Below are positions 28,691-38,761 of a stretch of 64,000 nucleotides of DNA, piece after piece; position 1 is the stretch's first letter; every line of letters starts with the position of its first letter. This DNA comes from Paraburkholderia saeva (GTDB lineage Bacteria; Pseudomonadota; Gammaproteobacteria; Burkholderiales; Burkholderiaceae). The notes under the pieces are model-generated. The model did not search any database, was not told where the DNA came from, and was given only the letters and a program-made list of their open reading frames with translations. The stretch is from assembly GCF_907164555.1 (NCBI RefSeq), contig NZ_CAJQZC010000006.1:1-64000 (forward strand). Direction: 5' to 3'. A program made the position numbers and the translations under genes.

Positions 28691-31558
28691 ATGAGCGACA
28701 GCACGCTTGCCAAGAGTTTCGAACCCCAGACAATCGAGGCCCAATGGGGTCCCGAATGGGAAAAACGCGGTTACAGCGCCGCAACGATGGATGCGGACCG
28801 CAAGGATTTCTCGATTCAACTGCCGCCGCCGAACGTCACGGGCACGCTGCACATGGGTCACGCGTTCAACCAGACCATCATGGATGGCCTCGCGCGTTAT
28901 CACCGCATGCTTGGCGAGAATACGCTGTGGGTCCCCGGCACCGACCACGCCGGTATCGCCACGCAGATCGTCGTCGAACGTCAGCTCGACGCCCAAAAGG
29001 TGTCGCGTCACGATCTGGGCCGCGAGAAATTCGTCGAGCGGGTGTGGGCGTGGAAGCAGGAATCCGGCTCGACCATCACAAACCAGGTGCGGCGCCTCGG
29101 CGCGTCGATCGACTGGTCGCGCGAATACTTCACGATGGACGACAGGATGTCCGCCGCCGTGCGCGACGTGTTCGTCCGTCTGTACGAACAGGGCCTGATC
29201 TACCGCGGCAAGCGCCTCGTCAACTGGGACCCGGTGCTGCTTACGGCAGTCTCCGATCTCGAAGTGGTGAGCGAGGAAGAAAACGGCCACCTCTGGCACA
29301 TCCAGTATCCGCTTTCGGACGGCTCCGGTCATCTGACGGTCGCCACCACGCGCCCGGAAACGATGCTCGGCGACGTCGCCGCCATGGTGCATCCGGAAGA
29401 CGAGCGCTATGCGCATCTGATCGGCAAGATGGTCAAACTGCCGCTGACCGGCCGCGAAATCCCGATCATCGCCGACGACTACGTCGATCGCGAATTCGGC
29501 ACGGGCGTCGTGAAGGTTACGCCCGCGCACGATTTCAACGACTACCAGGTGGGCCTGCGCCACAAGCTGCCGCAGATCGAGATCTTCACGCTCGACGCGA
29601 AGATCAATGACAACGCGCCGGAAAAATATCGCGGCCTCGATCGTCTCGACGCGCGCAAGCTGGTTGTGGCCGATCTGGAAGCCATCGGCCTTCTCGAATC
29701 GGTCAAGCCGCACAAGCTGATGGTGCCGCGCGGCGACCGCACGGGCGTCGCAATCGAGCCGATGCTGACGGACCAGTGGTTCGTCGCCATGAGCAAGCCG
29801 GCGCCGGAAGGCACGTTCAATCCGGGCAAGTCGATCGCGGAAACGGCGCTCGACGTCGTGCGCAACGGGGAGATCAAATTCGTGCCGGAGAACTGGACCA
29901 CCACGTACTACCAGTGGCTCGAAAACATCCAGGACTGGTGTATTTCGCGCCAGCTCTGGTGGGGCCACCAGATTCCGGCGTGGTACGGCGAAAACGGCGA
30001 AATTTTTGTCGCGAAGACTGAAGAAGAAGCAAAGGCACAGGCGCTCGCCAAAGGCTACACCGGTGCGTTGCGCCGTGACGAAGACGTGCTCGACACGTGG
30101 TTCTCGTCGGCGCTCGTGCCCTTCTCGTCGCTTGGCTGGCCAAACGAGACGCAGGAACTGAAGCACTTCCTGCCTTCGTCGGTGCTCGTCACGGGCTTCG
30201 ACATCATTTTCTTCTGGGTTGCGCGCATGGTCATGATGACCACGCACTTCACCGGCAACGTGCCGTTCGATACCGTCTATGTGCATGGTCTCGTGCGCGA
30301 CGCCGAAGGCCAGAAGATGTCGAAGAGCAAGGGCAACACGCTCGACCCGATCGATATCGTCGATGGCATCGAACTCGATGCGCTCGTCGCGAAGCGCACC
30401 ACCGGCCTCATGAATCCGAAGCAGGCCGCGTCAATCGAAAAGAAGACGCGCAAGGAATTCCCGGACGGTATTCCGGCGTTCGGCACCGATGCGTTGCGCT
30501 TCACGATGGCGTCGATGGCAACGCTCGGCCGCAACGTCAATTTCGATCTCGCGCGCGCCGAGGGTTATCGCAACTTCTGCAACAAGCTGTGGAACGCCAC
30601 ACGCTTCGTGTTGATGAACTGCGAAGGTCACGACTGCGGTTTCAGCAAGCCGGGCGACTGCCAGCCGGGCGATTGCGGCCCGGGCGGCTACACCGATTTT
30701 TCGCAGGCGGACCGCTGGATCGTGTCGCTGCTTCAACGCGTCGAAGCGGAAGTCGCGAAGGGTTTCGCCGACTATCGTTTTGATAATGTGGCAAACGCCA
30801 TATACAAGTTCGTGTGGGACGAATACTGTGACTGGTATCTCGAACTGGCAAAGGTGCAGATCCAGACCGGCACGCCTGAGCAGCAGCGCGCAACGCGCCG
30901 CACACTGCTTCGCGTGCTCGAAACCGTGCTGCGTCTCGCGCATCCGGTGATCCCGTTCATCACCGAAGCGCTCTGGCAAAAGGTAGCCCCGCTCGCGGCC
31001 AGCTACCCGGAAGGCATGGCGGAAGGTGAAGCATCGATCATGGTGCAGCGTTATCCGGTAGCCGAGCCGAAGAAGATCGACGAAGCGGCCGAGCAGTGGG
31101 TCTCTGACCTGAAGGCGGTCATCGACGCGGCGCGTAACCTGCGCGGCGAGATGAGCCTTTCGCCCGCCGTGAAGGTACCGCTTCTGGCTACCGGCAATGC
31201 GGAGCGCCTGAAGACGTTCGCGCCGTATGCACAGGCGCTGGCCCGTCTGTCGGAGGTGCAGATTATCGCCGATGAGGCAACGCTCGACGCGCAGGCCGCT
31301 GGCGCGCCGATTGCTATCGTAGGCAATGACAAGCTCGTGCTGAAAGTCGAGATCGATGTCGGGGCGGAACGCGAGCGCCTGTCGAAGGAAATTGCAAGGC
31401 TGACTGCAGAGGTTTCGAAATGTAACGCCAAGCTTCAGAATGAGAGCTTTGTTGCAAAGGCGCCGCCTGTAGTCGTTGAGCAGGAGCAGAAAAGGCTGGC
31501 AGAATATCAGACCACCATTGGCAAGCTGACCGCGCAACTCGCACGTCTGCCGGCCTGA
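28691..31558 (+). CDS. valS: Valyl-tRNA synthetase
   Basis: The 955-residue class I enzyme charges tRNA-Val. The HIGH motif is HMGH at residues 54-57 in [15 protein letters not shown] and KMSKS is at residues 542-546. The CP1 editing domain lies between ([22 protein letters not shown]). The C-terminal coiled coil is formed by [16 protein letters not shown] and following residues. A short Cys/Pro/Gly-rich stretch ([15 protein letters not shown]) lies just after KMSKS in the anticodon-binding region and contains a direct repeat. The ATG at 28691 is the family start. galU follows. Confidence 0.98.
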   Translation: MSDSTLAKSFEPQTIEAQWGPEWEKRGYSAATMDADRKDFSIQLPPPNVTGTLHMGHAFNQTIMDGLARYHRMLGENTLWVPGTDHAGIATQIVVERQLDAQKVSRHDLGREKFVERVWAWKQESGSTITNQVRRLGASIDWSREYFTMDDRMSAAVRDVFVRLYEQGLIYRGKRLVNWDPVLLTAVSDLEVVSEEENGHLWHIQYPLSDGSGHLTVATTRPETMLGDVAAMVHPEDERYAHLIGKMVKLPLTGREIPIIADDYVDREFGTGVVKVTPAHDFNDYQVGLRHKLPQIEIFTLDAKINDNAPEKYRGLDRLDARKLVVADLEAIGLLESVKPHKLMVPRGDRTGVAIEPMLTDQWFVAMSKPAPEGTFNPGKSIAETALDVVRNGEIKFVPENWTTTYYQWLENIQDWCISRQLWWGHQIPAWYGENGEIFVAKTEEEAKAQALAKGYTGALRRDEDVLDTWFSSALVPFSSLGWPNETQELKHFLPSSVLVTGFDIIFFWVARMVMMTTHFTGNVPFDTVYVHGLVRDAEGQKMSKSKGNTLDPIDIVDGIELDALVAKRTTGLMNPKQAASIEKKTRKEFPDGIPAFGTDALRFTMASMATLGRNVNFDLARAEGYRNFCNKLWNATRFVLMNCEGHDCGFSKPGDCQPGDCGPGGYTDFSQADRWIVSLLQRVEAEVAKGFADYRFDNVANAIYKFVWDEYCDWYLELAKVQIQTGTPEQQRATRRTLLRVLETVLRLAHPVIPFITEALWQKVAPLAASYPEGMAEGEASIMVQRYPVAEPKKIDEAAEQWVSDLKAVIDAARNLRGEMSLSPAVKVPLLATGNAERLKTFAPYAQALARLSEVQIIADEATLDAQAAGAPIAIVGNDKLVLKVEIDVGAERERLSKEIARLTAEVSKCNAKLQNESFVAKAPPVVVEQEQKRLAEYQTTIGKLTAQLARLPA

Positions 31559-31695
31559 AGGTCGAACCTGTTGCGCGGTATGGACCGTAACGGGACTTTA
31601 GCGGAGCCGTAACGGCGCCATTATCGAACCAGAACGCGCGTTTTTAACAGCCGATATCTCGCACGCACTGTAACCAGAGGATCCAGGGTAATCAC

Positions 31696-32577
31696 ATGCT
31701 AAAAGTTACAAAAGCAGTCTTTCCGGTAGCTGGTCTTGGCACCCGGTTCCTCCCTGCCACCAAGGCGAGCCCCAAGGAAATGCTGCCTATCGTCGACAAG
31801 CCGCTGATTCAGTATGCGGTTGAAGAAGCGATGGCGGCGGGCATTACGGAAATGATCTTCGTCACCGGTCGCAGCAAACGCGCGATCGAAGATCACTTCG
31901 ACAAGTCGTATGAGATCGAAGCCGAACTCGAAGCACGCGGCAAGCAGAAGCTGCTCGAACTCGTGCGCAGCATCAAGCCGAGTCACGTCGACTGCTTCTA
32001 CGTGCGTCAGCCGGAAGCGCTGGGTCTTGGCCACGCCGTGCTGTGCGCCGAAAAGCTGGTGGGTGACAATCCGTTCGCCGTCATCCTCGCGGACGACTTG
32101 CTGTACGGCAAGCCGCCCGTCATGCAGCAGATGATCGAGGTCTTCGATCATTACCACAGCTCGGTGCTTGGCGTCGAAGAAATCCCGCATGAAGAGACGA
32201 AGTCCTACGGTATCGTCGACGGCAAGGAATGGGAAGATTCGATCATCAAGCTGTCGGGGATCATCGAAAAACCGGCGCCGGAAGTTGCGCCGTCGAACCT
32301 CGGCGTCGTCGGCCGCTATGTGCTGAAGCCGCGCATCTTCCATCACATCCGTTCGATCAAGGCAGGCGCTGGCGGCGAAATACAGCTGACGGACGCGATT
32401 CAATCGCTGCTCGCCGATGAACAGGTGCTAGCGTACAAGTATCACGGCACGCGTTTCGACTGCGGCAGCAAGCTCGGATATCTGAAGGCGACGGTGGAAT
32501 TCGCGCTGCGTCACCCGGAAGTGGCCGCGGATTTCGAGGAATATCTGCGCACGCGTTCGCCGGTGCTCGAAGGATAA
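31696..32577 (+). CDS. galU: UTP-glucose-1-phosphate uridylyltransferase
   Basis: The 293-residue enzyme makes UDP-glucose from UTP and glucose-1-phosphate for surface polysaccharides and trehalose. The nucleotide loop is [37 protein letters not shown] and [12 protein letters not shown] are all present. Its length matches bacterial GalU. It lies 137 bases after valS and ends in a strong terminator. Confidence 0.97.
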   Translation: MLKVTKAVFPVAGLGTRFLPATKASPKEMLPIVDKPLIQYAVEEAMAAGITEMIFVTGRSKRAIEDHFDKSYEIEAELEARGKQKLLELVRSIKPSHVDCFYVRQPEALGLGHAVLCAEKLVGDNPFAVILADDLLYGKPPVMQQMIEVFDHYHSSVLGVEEIPHEETKSYGIVDGKEWEDSIIKLSGIIEKPAPEVAPSNLGVVGRYVLKPRIFHHIRSIKAGAGGEIQLTDAIQSLLADEQVLAYKYHGTRFDCGSKLGYLKATVEFALRHPEVAADFEEYLRTRSPVLEG

Positions 32578-32621
32578 GCTGTCTGGATCACACAGCCGCT
32601 TCGCGGCAGTGATGGGTTCAA

Positions 32622-32664
32622 AAAGGCGCTGTGCTTCCGTTTATCGGGGGCACAGCGCTTTTTT
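32622..32664 (+). terminator. Rho-independent terminator after galU
   Basis: GCGCTGTGC (32626-32634) and GCACAGCGC (32650-32658) form a perfect 9-bp stem extended by A-T pairs and followed by six T. Confidence 0.88.
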
Positions 32665-32725
32665 CATGGGCGACGGTGGCGAATGGGCACCGACACGACA
32701 GACGAAACACGACACCCGGCGTGGT

Positions 32726-32959
32726 TTACCGCCGCCGCATCAGAAACGTGAAAACCTTGTCCTGCGATGAAACTTCGACGAGTTCATTGCCGGTCTGTCT
32801 GGCGAACGCGGCGAAATCGCGTTGGGAGCCGGGATCGGTGGCGAGCACCTTGAGAATCTGGCCGCTTTCCATGTCGGCAAGCGCCTTTTTGGCGCGCAGG
32901 ATGGGCAGCGGGCAGTTCAGCCCGCGCGCATCGACTTCCTTGTGAATCTGGATCTGCAT
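32726..32959 (-). CDS. tusA: TusA/SirA-family sulfur carrier protein
   Basis: The 77-residue protein has the family signature DARGLNCPLPILRAKKAL with Cys16 as the persulfide carrier, then GQILKVLATDPGS. TusA-like proteins relay sulfur for tRNA thiolation and molybdopterin synthesis. Several paralogs are usual in this group, so the exact partner is uncertain. It lies alone, convergent with galU and just downstream of the dehydrogenase genes on the same strand. Confidence 0.85.
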   Translation of the reverse strand: MQIQIHKEVDARGLNCPLPILRAKKALADMESGQILKVLATDPGSQRDFAAFARQTGNELVEVSSQDKVFTFLMRRR

Positions 32960-33088
32960 CGGGGATCGACCTTCGGGAGGAGGCGCCAGAAGGACGCCAT
33001 CAGAGCGTCAAATTCTACCGCACCCTCCGGACCTGCGCTCCACGTCAACGCCACCACGACGAGCGTCAACGAAACACCGCCCCAGGAA

Positions 33089-34117
33089 TCACAGTACAAC
33101 CGGCTGCCCACTCGTGAGCGACTCGCGCATCGCACAGCCGATGCGTGTCGCCTCCAGCGCATCCGCGAGACTCGCGCCGGCCTGCGCACCACCCTTCACC
33201 GCCGACACGAACGCCTGCGCCTCGCACAGGAAAGCGTCCTCGAAGCGCTCGAAGAACGTCGGCGTGCATTCGCTGCGCACGCCGTATGCATCGGCAATCT
33301 CGACGCGATTCGCGCGCGGAACGCGTCCAATCGTCATCGAACCCGCCGTGCCGATTATTTCGCTGCCGGTATCGTTGCCGTGCGCCATCGTGCGCGAAGC
33401 GTAGAACATCGCGAGGCGGCCACCTTCGAATTCGCAGATTGCCACGCCATTGTCGACATCGCCGAATTCGCGCAGCCCTTCGTGCAGCGCGATCGTGCCG
33501 CTCGCGAATACGCGCGTCGCACGCGGATTGCCCAGCAGCCAGCGTGCGACGTCGATGTCATGCACGCTGCAGTCGAGAAAAATACCGCCCGAGGTCGGCG
33601 CAAACCGCACGAAAAAGCCGTCGGGATCGTTCTGGTCGCACGTCTGCGAGCGCACCATGAACGGACGGCCAATCGAACCCGCCTCGATACGGTCGAACGC
33701 ATTGCGATAGCTCGGATCGAAACGCCGCATGAAACCAATTGTCACGCGAAGGTGCGGATACTGCGCCGCTTCCGCAATCACGCGCTCGCACTCGGCGACG
33801 TCGAGCGAGAGCGGCTTTTCGCAGAACACATGCTTGCCCGCGCGCAACGCATCGAGAATCTGCTGCGCGTGCAGCGACGAAGGCGTGACGAGCCACACCG
33901 CATCGACGTCGCGATCGGCGAGCAGCGACGCGTAATCGCGGTAGAGACGCGTCGCCGGGAGCGAATCGCGCGCCCATTCAAGCTCTTCTTCCACGGGGCT
34001 GCACGCCGCGCCAAGCGAAGCGCCCGGCACGCGAAACGCCAGATTCTGCGCATGCCGTCTGCCGAGACGCCCCAGCCCCACTACGCCGACCCGCACACCC
34101 GATACTGCTGAGCTCAT
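33089..34117 (-). CDS. Gfo/Idh/MocA-family dehydrogenase, inositol-type (second paralog)
   Basis: The 342-residue NAD(P)-dependent enzyme has the Rossmann motif VGLGRLGRRHAQNL, the catalytic Lys in HVFCEKPLSL and the Asp/His pair in IFLDCSVHDIDVARW. It is the last gene of the rpiR-iolG-dehydrogenase operon, so oxidation of an inositol isomer or inosose is the best guess. It is clearly distinct from IolG next door. ATG 34117 is chosen because GGAG lies 8 bases upstream; a GTG at 34132 is possible. Confidence 0.85.
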   Translation of the reverse strand: MSSAVSGVRVGVVGLGRLGRRHAQNLAFRVPGASLGAACSPVEEELEWARDSLPATRLYRDYASLLADRDVDAVWLVTPSSLHAQQILDALRAGKHVFCEKPLSLDVAECERVIAEAAQYPHLRVTIGFMRRFDPSYRNAFDRIEAGSIGRPFMVRSQTCDQNDPDGFFVRFAPTSGGIFLDCSVHDIDVARWLLGNPRATRVFASGTIALHEGLREFGDVDNGVAICEFEGGRLAMFYASRTMAHGNDTGSEIIGTAGSMTIGRVPRANRVEIADAYGVRSECTPTFFERFEDAFLCEAQAFVSAVKGGAQAGASLADALEATRIGCAMRESLTSGQPVVL

Positions 34118-34174
34118 CGAACTGTCTCCCACATGGGTTCATACCGCACTGCGCGCGTTCGCCGCGCGGAACGC

Positions 34175-35185
34175 CTACTCGCCGAGCCGTACCGCCTTGC
34201 CTTCGCGCCACGAGCGCGTCGCGGCTTCGGCAAGCTCAAGCGCCTTCATGCCGTCGGCGACCGTCGTGCGAACCGGCTTGCCGTGCGTCACCGCATCGAA
34301 GAAATGCGCGATTTCAAGCGCATACGCCGCTCGGTAACGTTCGAGGAAAAACGCTTCGGGCACGTCGCTCGATACCGCTGTCTTCGAATACGCGGTCACT
34401 TCGGTCGGACGTACATTGCCCGCCTGCAACATGCCATCGCTACCCAGCACTTCGAAACGCTGGTCATAACCGTAAGCGGCGCGGCGCGCGGTATTGATCT
34501 GGCACAGACGCCCGCGCTTCGTGCGGATCGTGACGGCAGTCGAATCGATGTCGCCCGCCTCGGCGATCGCCGGATCGGAGAGACAGCTGCCGGTCGCGTG
34601 GAGCGTCTCGGCTTCGTCGTCGAGAATCCAGCGGAAGATGTCGAAGTCGTGAATCAGCATGTCCTTGAAGATGCCGCCCGAATGCTTGATGTATTCGACG
34701 GGCGGCGCGCCCGGATCGCGGCTCGTCACGACGAGCATTTCCGGCGTGCCGATCTCGCCTGCATCGATGCGCGCCTTCAGCGCCGAAAACGTCGGATCGA
34801 AGCGGCGCTGAAAACCGATCATGCAGACCACACCAGCCTTTTCAACGGCCGAAGCACACGCGCGGGCGCGCTCCAGTGTCAGATCGACGGGCTTTTCGCA
34901 AAACACATGTTTCTTCTGCGCGGCCGACTTGAGGATGAGGTCCGCATGCGTATCCGTGCTGGAACAGATCACCGTTGCGTCCACCGACGCGTCGCCCATC
35001 GCGCCGTCGATATCCGCGACCTGCGCGCCGTGCTGTTCAGCGAGCGCCGCCGCGGCCTCGCGGTTCACATCGACGACGTACTTCAACCGCACGCCCGGTT
35101 GCCGCGCCAGATTCGCCGCGTGAATCCGGCCGATGCGACCCGCGCCGAACACTGCCACATCAATCGTCTTTACCGCTTCAGTCAT
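34175..35185 (-). CDS. iolG: Inositol 2-dehydrogenase
   Basis: The 336-residue enzyme oxidises myo-inositol to scyllo-inosose with NAD. It shows the Rossmann motif FGAGRIGRIHAANL, the catalytic lysine in HVFCEKPVDL, GFQRRFDPTF, and IFKDMLIHDFDIFRW with the family Asp and His. The ATG at 35185 has GGAGG exactly 5 bases upstream. It starts 8 bases inside the end of the RpiR-type regulator gene, so regulator and enzyme are coupled. Confidence 0.92.
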   Translation of the reverse strand: MTEAVKTIDVAVFGAGRIGRIHAANLARQPGVRLKYVVDVNREAAAALAEQHGAQVADIDGAMGDASVDATVICSSTDTHADLILKSAAQKKHVFCEKPVDLTLERARACASAVEKAGVVCMIGFQRRFDPTFSALKARIDAGEIGTPEMLVVTSRDPGAPPVEYIKHSGGIFKDMLIHDFDIFRWILDDEAETLHATGSCLSDPAIAEAGDIDSTAVTIRTKRGRLCQINTARRAAYGYDQRFEVLGSDGMLQAGNVRPTEVTAYSKTAVSSDVPEAFFLERYRAAYALEIAHFFDAVTHGKPVRTTVADGMKALELAEAATRSWREGKAVRLGE

Positions 35186-36059
35186 CGTAGCCTCCAATAT
35201 CCTTCGATTCTTCGACGTTCAGTTCGAGCCGGTACGCAAGCGCGATAAAGAGCGCCTGGCACAGACAGATGGTGCTCGTGAGCGAACGGAACGCGAACGC
35301 GCTCCCTTCCTTCACATAGAGTTGCGCGCTCGCATAACGCAAGAGCGGTGAAAGCTGGCTGTCGGTTATCACCAGCGTTTTTGCCTGGTGGTGGTGCGCA
35401 ATGCGCAGGCAGTACTGCGTTTCCTTGCCGTACGGCGCGAAGCTGATCGCGATCACCACATCGCCCTTCTTCACACTGCGAATCTGTTCGCGATACATGC
35501 CGCCGAATCCGGACACGAGGTGCACGCGCTTCGGCGTGTGCTGCAACGCGTAGACGATGTAGCTCGCCACCGGAAACGACCGGCGCACGCCGATCACGTA
35601 GATGTTCTCTGCCTGCTGGAGCATCTTCACGGCGGCTTCGAACTGCGTGTCGTCGAGACTCTCCTCGAGTTCGTCGAGCCCGCCACGGCACGCCGCGACG
35701 AACTCCCGCGCCACCGCGCCGCCGGACAACGCACCGGGCTTGTCGTCGATCAGCTTGCGGATGCGCTGCTGATAACTCGGCGAGGACGTTCCCTGACCCG
35801 TGTAAGCCTGGCGGAACACCGCCTGCAGGTCGGAAAATCCGGTAAAGCCAAAACGCTGTGCAAACCGCACCACCGCAGAAGGGTGCACGCCGCAACTCGT
35901 CGCGATATCGCTCGTGCGATCCACCATCACGCTCGACTTGTGCTGTTCGATGTAGGTCGCGACGCTCTTGAGCTGGCGCGGCAGCGATTCGTAGTTTTCC
36001 GCGATGCGCTGCATCAATTCCTCGACGCTACGCAGCTCTTCTGTGCTCTCTTCCGCCAT
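35178..36059 (-). CDS. iolR: RpiR-type transcriptional regulator of inositol catabolism
   Basis: The 293-residue protein has an N-terminal RpiR helix-turn-helix (SDIATSCGVHPSAVVRFAQRFGF, residues about 55-80) and a C-terminal SIS sugar-phosphate-binding domain (ENIYVIGVRRSFPVASYIVY; KKGDVVIAISFAPYGKETQY). Rhizobial IolR regulators are of this type and repress iol genes until an inositol intermediate binds. It lies first in an operon with iolG and divergent from the ABC importer and iolCDEB. ATG 36059 is preceded by GGGGAAGG at short distance; ATG 36077 would add six residues. Confidence 0.9.
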   Translation of the reverse strand: MAEESTEELRSVEELMQRIAENYESLPRQLKSVATYIEQHKSSVMVDRTSDIATSCGVHPSAVVRFAQRFGFTGFSDLQAVFRQAYTGQGTSSPSYQQRIRKLIDDKPGALSGGAVAREFVAACRGGLDELEESLDDTQFEAAVKMLQQAENIYVIGVRRSFPVASYIVYALQHTPKRVHLVSGFGGMYREQIRSVKKGDVVIAISFAPYGKETQYCLRIAHHHQAKTLVITDSQLSPLLRYASAQLYVKEGSAFAFRSLTSTICLCQALFIALAYRLELNVEESKDIGGYDD

Positions 36060-36133
36060 GGGCCTTCCCCGGTGCATTTTCCGCGCTGCATCAATGACTT
36101 GACTACCTCAAACAACGCGCTCTGACGGTCCGG

Positions 36134-36172
36134 ATTATAGGCACGCAAAGTCATAAATGGAACACATTTTCC
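36134..36172 (-). promoter_or_regulatory. iolR promoter with overlapping IolR-type operator
   Basis: On the minus strand TTCCAT (36162-36157), 17 bases and TATAAT (36139-36134) form the promoter of the regulator operon. The palindrome GGAA-CACATT-TTCC at 36159-36172 overlaps the -35. GGAA-N6-TTCC is the motif described for RpiR-type IolR in Sinorhizobium. This predicts autorepression. Confidence 0.65.
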
Positions 36173-36183
36173 AATTTAGTTTT

Positions 36184-36226
36184 CAATGAAATTTTCATTG
36201 CATGACGAAAGAAGTTGGCCTAATCT
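36184..36226 (+). promoter_or_regulatory. Promoter and 17-bp palindrome upstream of the sugar ABC operon
   Basis: CAATGAAATTTTCATTG (36184-36200) is a perfect palindrome around a central T. It overlaps the first bases of TTGCAT (36198-36203), which stands 17 bases from TAATCT (36221-36226), a moderate promoter for the importer and iolCDEB genes. The palindrome differs in spacing from the GGAA-N6-TTCC site beside it. Confidence 0.5.
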
Positions 36227-36313
36227 TGGTCCTGAGCGCTGGTGTGACCGGTGGCGAATTGCGGTCCAGCAGGCGCTCCCCTTAATAACGACAGACCGAG
36301 AAAGGTGGAGACA

Positions 36314-37360
36314 ATGAGACTTTGCAAGGGCAAGGCTTCGCTCAGGATTCTGGCTGCGGCACTCACGTTCGCCGCAGGGTTCGGGGCTGCGTCGTCCGCG
36401 CAGGCTGCGGACGCGCACTTCGTGCTGATCAGCCACGCGCCGGATTCCGACTCGTGGTGGAACACCATCAAGAACGCGATCAAGCAGGCCGACGAGGACT
36501 TCAACGTCGAGACCGACTACCGCAATCCGCCGAACGGCGACATCGCCGACATGGCGCGCCTCGTCGAACAGGCTGCCGCGCGCAACTACGACGGCGTGAT
36601 CGTGACCATCGCCGACTTCGACGTGCTCAAGAGCTCCATCAACAAGGTGACGGCGAAGAAGATTCCGCTCGTCACGATCAACTCGGGTACTGAAGAACAG
36701 AGCGCGCAGCTCGGCGCGATCATGCACGTCGGCCAGCCGGAATACGTCGCGGGCAAGGCCGCTGGCGAAAAGGCCAAGGCCGCGGGTGTGAAGTCGTTCC
36801 TGTGCGTGAACCACATCGCGACGAACACCGTTTCGTTCGACCGCTGCCGCGGCTTTGCTGAAGCAATCGGCGTCGATTACAAGACGTCGACGATCGATTC
36901 CGGCCAGGATCCGACGGAAATCCAGTCGAAGGTGAGCGCGTATCTGCGCAACCATCCGAAGACCGACGCAATCCTGACGCTCGGACCGACACCGGCCTCG
37001 GCCACGCTGAAAGCGGTCACGCAGATGGGCCTCGCGGGCAAGATCTACTTCTGCACGTTCGACTTCTCGGACGACATCGCGAAGGGAATCCAGGCGGGCA
37101 CGATCCAGTTCGCGATCGATCAGCAGCCGTATCTGCAGGGCTATATCCCGGTGGCCGTGCTTGCTATCGTGAAGAAGGAACACACCACCGATACGACAAA
37201 GATCCGCCAGATTCTCGAGGCGAATCCGAAGTTCAAGGCGCGTCTTGCAACGTATGGCCTGCAGCCTTCGTATGGACCGAAGAACATCCGTTCGGGTCCG
37301 GGCTTCATCACGAAGGACAACATCGACAAGGTCATCAAGTACGCAGGTCAGTACCGCTGA
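36314..37360 (+). CDS. Sugar ABC transporter periplasmic binding protein (probably inositol)
   Basis: The 348-residue secreted protein has a signal peptide of about 31 residues ending AQA-ADAH. The mature part is a type I (ribose-type) binding fold with HFVLISHAPDSDSWWNTIKNA, GVIVTIADFD, LGAIMHVGQPEY and FAIDQQPYLQGYIPVAVL. The linked regulator and iol genes make inositol the most likely ligand. GGTGGAG lies just before the ATG. The permease follows after about 220 bases. Confidence 0.9.
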   Translation: MRLCKGKASLRILAAALTFAAGFGAASSAQAADAHFVLISHAPDSDSWWNTIKNAIKQADEDFNVETDYRNPPNGDIADMARLVEQAAARNYDGVIVTIADFDVLKSSINKVTAKKIPLVTINSGTEEQSAQLGAIMHVGQPEYVAGKAAGEKAKAAGVKSFLCVNHIATNTVSFDRCRGFAEAIGVDYKTSTIDSGQDPTEIQSKVSAYLRNHPKTDAILTLGPTPASATLKAVTQMGLAGKIYFCTFDFSDDIAKGIQAGTIQFAIDQQPYLQGYIPVAVLAIVKKEHTTDTTKIRQILEANPKFKARLATYGLQPSYGPKNIRSGPGFITKDNIDKVIKYAGQYR

Positions 37361-37579
37361 TGCCGTTCCGTTTCGCGTAGTGAGCGTGGTTTGCAGTTAG
37401 CCAGTCAGTCACACGCGGCATAACAAGGATAACGAACCTGGAAGGCGATGGCGGACACCAGTCCGCCTGTCGCTGACCGGCTTCGTCCGTTCTTTGCCCT
37501 TAAGTGCCGCAACTTTTACCGGCAATTCCCGATACGCAACCCCGTGCGTATCCCGGCTGCCGGGCATCAAGGAGACATC

Positions 37580-38749
37580 ATGGGCGTAGCAGGCAAGCAT
37601 TTTCCCTCGCATGTGCAGAAGGCTCCCGAGGAGGAGTCCGATGCTGTGGCGCCGCTTTCGCCGCCGTCCGATGAGCGTGTGCGCAAGGAGTCCCGGTTCG
37701 GGCATCTGCTGAACCGTCCGGAGTTCGCCGCGATCTCCGGCGCGGTCCTCGTCTTCGCCGTGTTCGCGTTCGCCGCGGGCGGCTCCGGCATGTTCGCGCT
37801 CGATGGCGTGATGAACTGGTCGCAGGTGTCCGCGTATCTCGGGCTGCTCGCGGTCGGCGCGTGCCTGCTGATGATCGCCGGCGAGTTCGATCTGTCGATC
37901 GGCTCGATGATCGGTTTCGCGGGCATGATGGTCGCGATTCCCTCTGTGTATTTTCACTGGCCGCTTTCGCTCTCGATCCTGTTCGCGTTCGCAGGCTCAA
38001 TGGCGCTCGGCGCGCTGAACGGCTATCTCGTGATGCGCACGCGGCTGCCTTCGTTCATCGTCACGCTCGCGTTCCTGTTCATCCTGCGCGGCCTCACGCT
38101 CGCGCTGTCGATCATGGTCGCGGACCGCACGATCATTTCCGGCGTCGGCGACCTGGCGCAGAACGACTGGATCGCGAACACGCTGTTTCATGGCGTGGCG
38201 CTGCACGGTTTCTTCACGAACCTCGCGCATATGGGCATCGGCAAGCTGCTCGATAACGGCGAACCGCTCGTGCCCGGCATTCCGAAGGTCATTCTCTGGT
38301 GGTTCGCGCTTGCCGCGGTCGGCGCATTCGTCCTCGCCAAGACGCGCTACGGCAACTGGATTCTTGCCGTGGGCGGCGACGCGAACGCAGCCAAGAACGT
38401 GGGTGTGCCCGTGCGCCGTGTGAAGATCTCGCTCTTCGTGCTGACCGCGTTCTGCTCGTGCCTCTTCGCCGTGCTGCAGGTGTGCGACATCGGTTCCGCC
38501 GCGGCCGACCGTGGCCTGCAAAAGGAATTCGAGGCGATCATTGCCGCGGTGATCGGCGGCACGCTGCTCACGGGCGGTTATGGCTCGGTGGTCGGCGCCT
38601 GCTTCGGCGCGCTGATCTTCGGCGTCGTGCAGATCGGCATTACCTATACCAACGTGAGTTCCGACTGGTTCCGCGTGTTCCTCGGCGTGATGCTGCTGAT
38701 CGCCGTGCTCTTTAATCACTACGTGCGCCGCCGCGTATCGCAGGGCTGA
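37580..38749 (+). CDS. Sugar ABC transporter permease
   Basis: The 389-residue inner-membrane protein of the RbsC/FrcC type has 8-10 predicted helices. Typical blocks are LMIAGEFDLSIGSMIGFAGM, TRLPSFIVTLAFLFILRGL, the cytoplasmic ATPase-coupling stretch GGDANAAKNVGVPVRRVKIS, and GGTLLTGGYGSVVGACFGAL. A soluble Pro/Glu-rich N-terminus of about 45 residues precedes the first helix. AAGGAG lies 5 bases before ATG 37580. The ATPase gene starts 12 bases after the stop. Confidence 0.92.
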   Translation: MGVAGKHFPSHVQKAPEEESDAVAPLSPPSDERVRKESRFGHLLNRPEFAAISGAVLVFAVFAFAAGGSGMFALDGVMNWSQVSAYLGLLAVGACLLMIAGEFDLSIGSMIGFAGMMVAIPSVYFHWPLSLSILFAFAGSMALGALNGYLVMRTRLPSFIVTLAFLFILRGLTLALSIMVADRTIISGVGDLAQNDWIANTLFHGVALHGFFTNLAHMGIGKLLDNGEPLVPGIPKVILWWFALAAVGAFVLAKTRYGNWILAVGGDANAAKNVGVPVRRVKISLFVLTAFCSCLFAVLQVCDIGSAAADRGLQKEFEAIIAAVIGGTLLTGGYGSVVGACFGALIFGVVQIGITYTNVSSDWFRVFLGVMLLIAVLFNHYVRRRVSQG

Positions 38750-38761
38750 ACGGAGAACACC

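Noticed and set aside
28442..30286. A 1402-codon open frame on the minus strand extending upstream of uvrD across valS
   Set aside because: The upstream 600 codons are antisense to valS and read as Arg/His-rich shadow sequence. All helicase motifs start after [12 protein letters not shown] at 28441.
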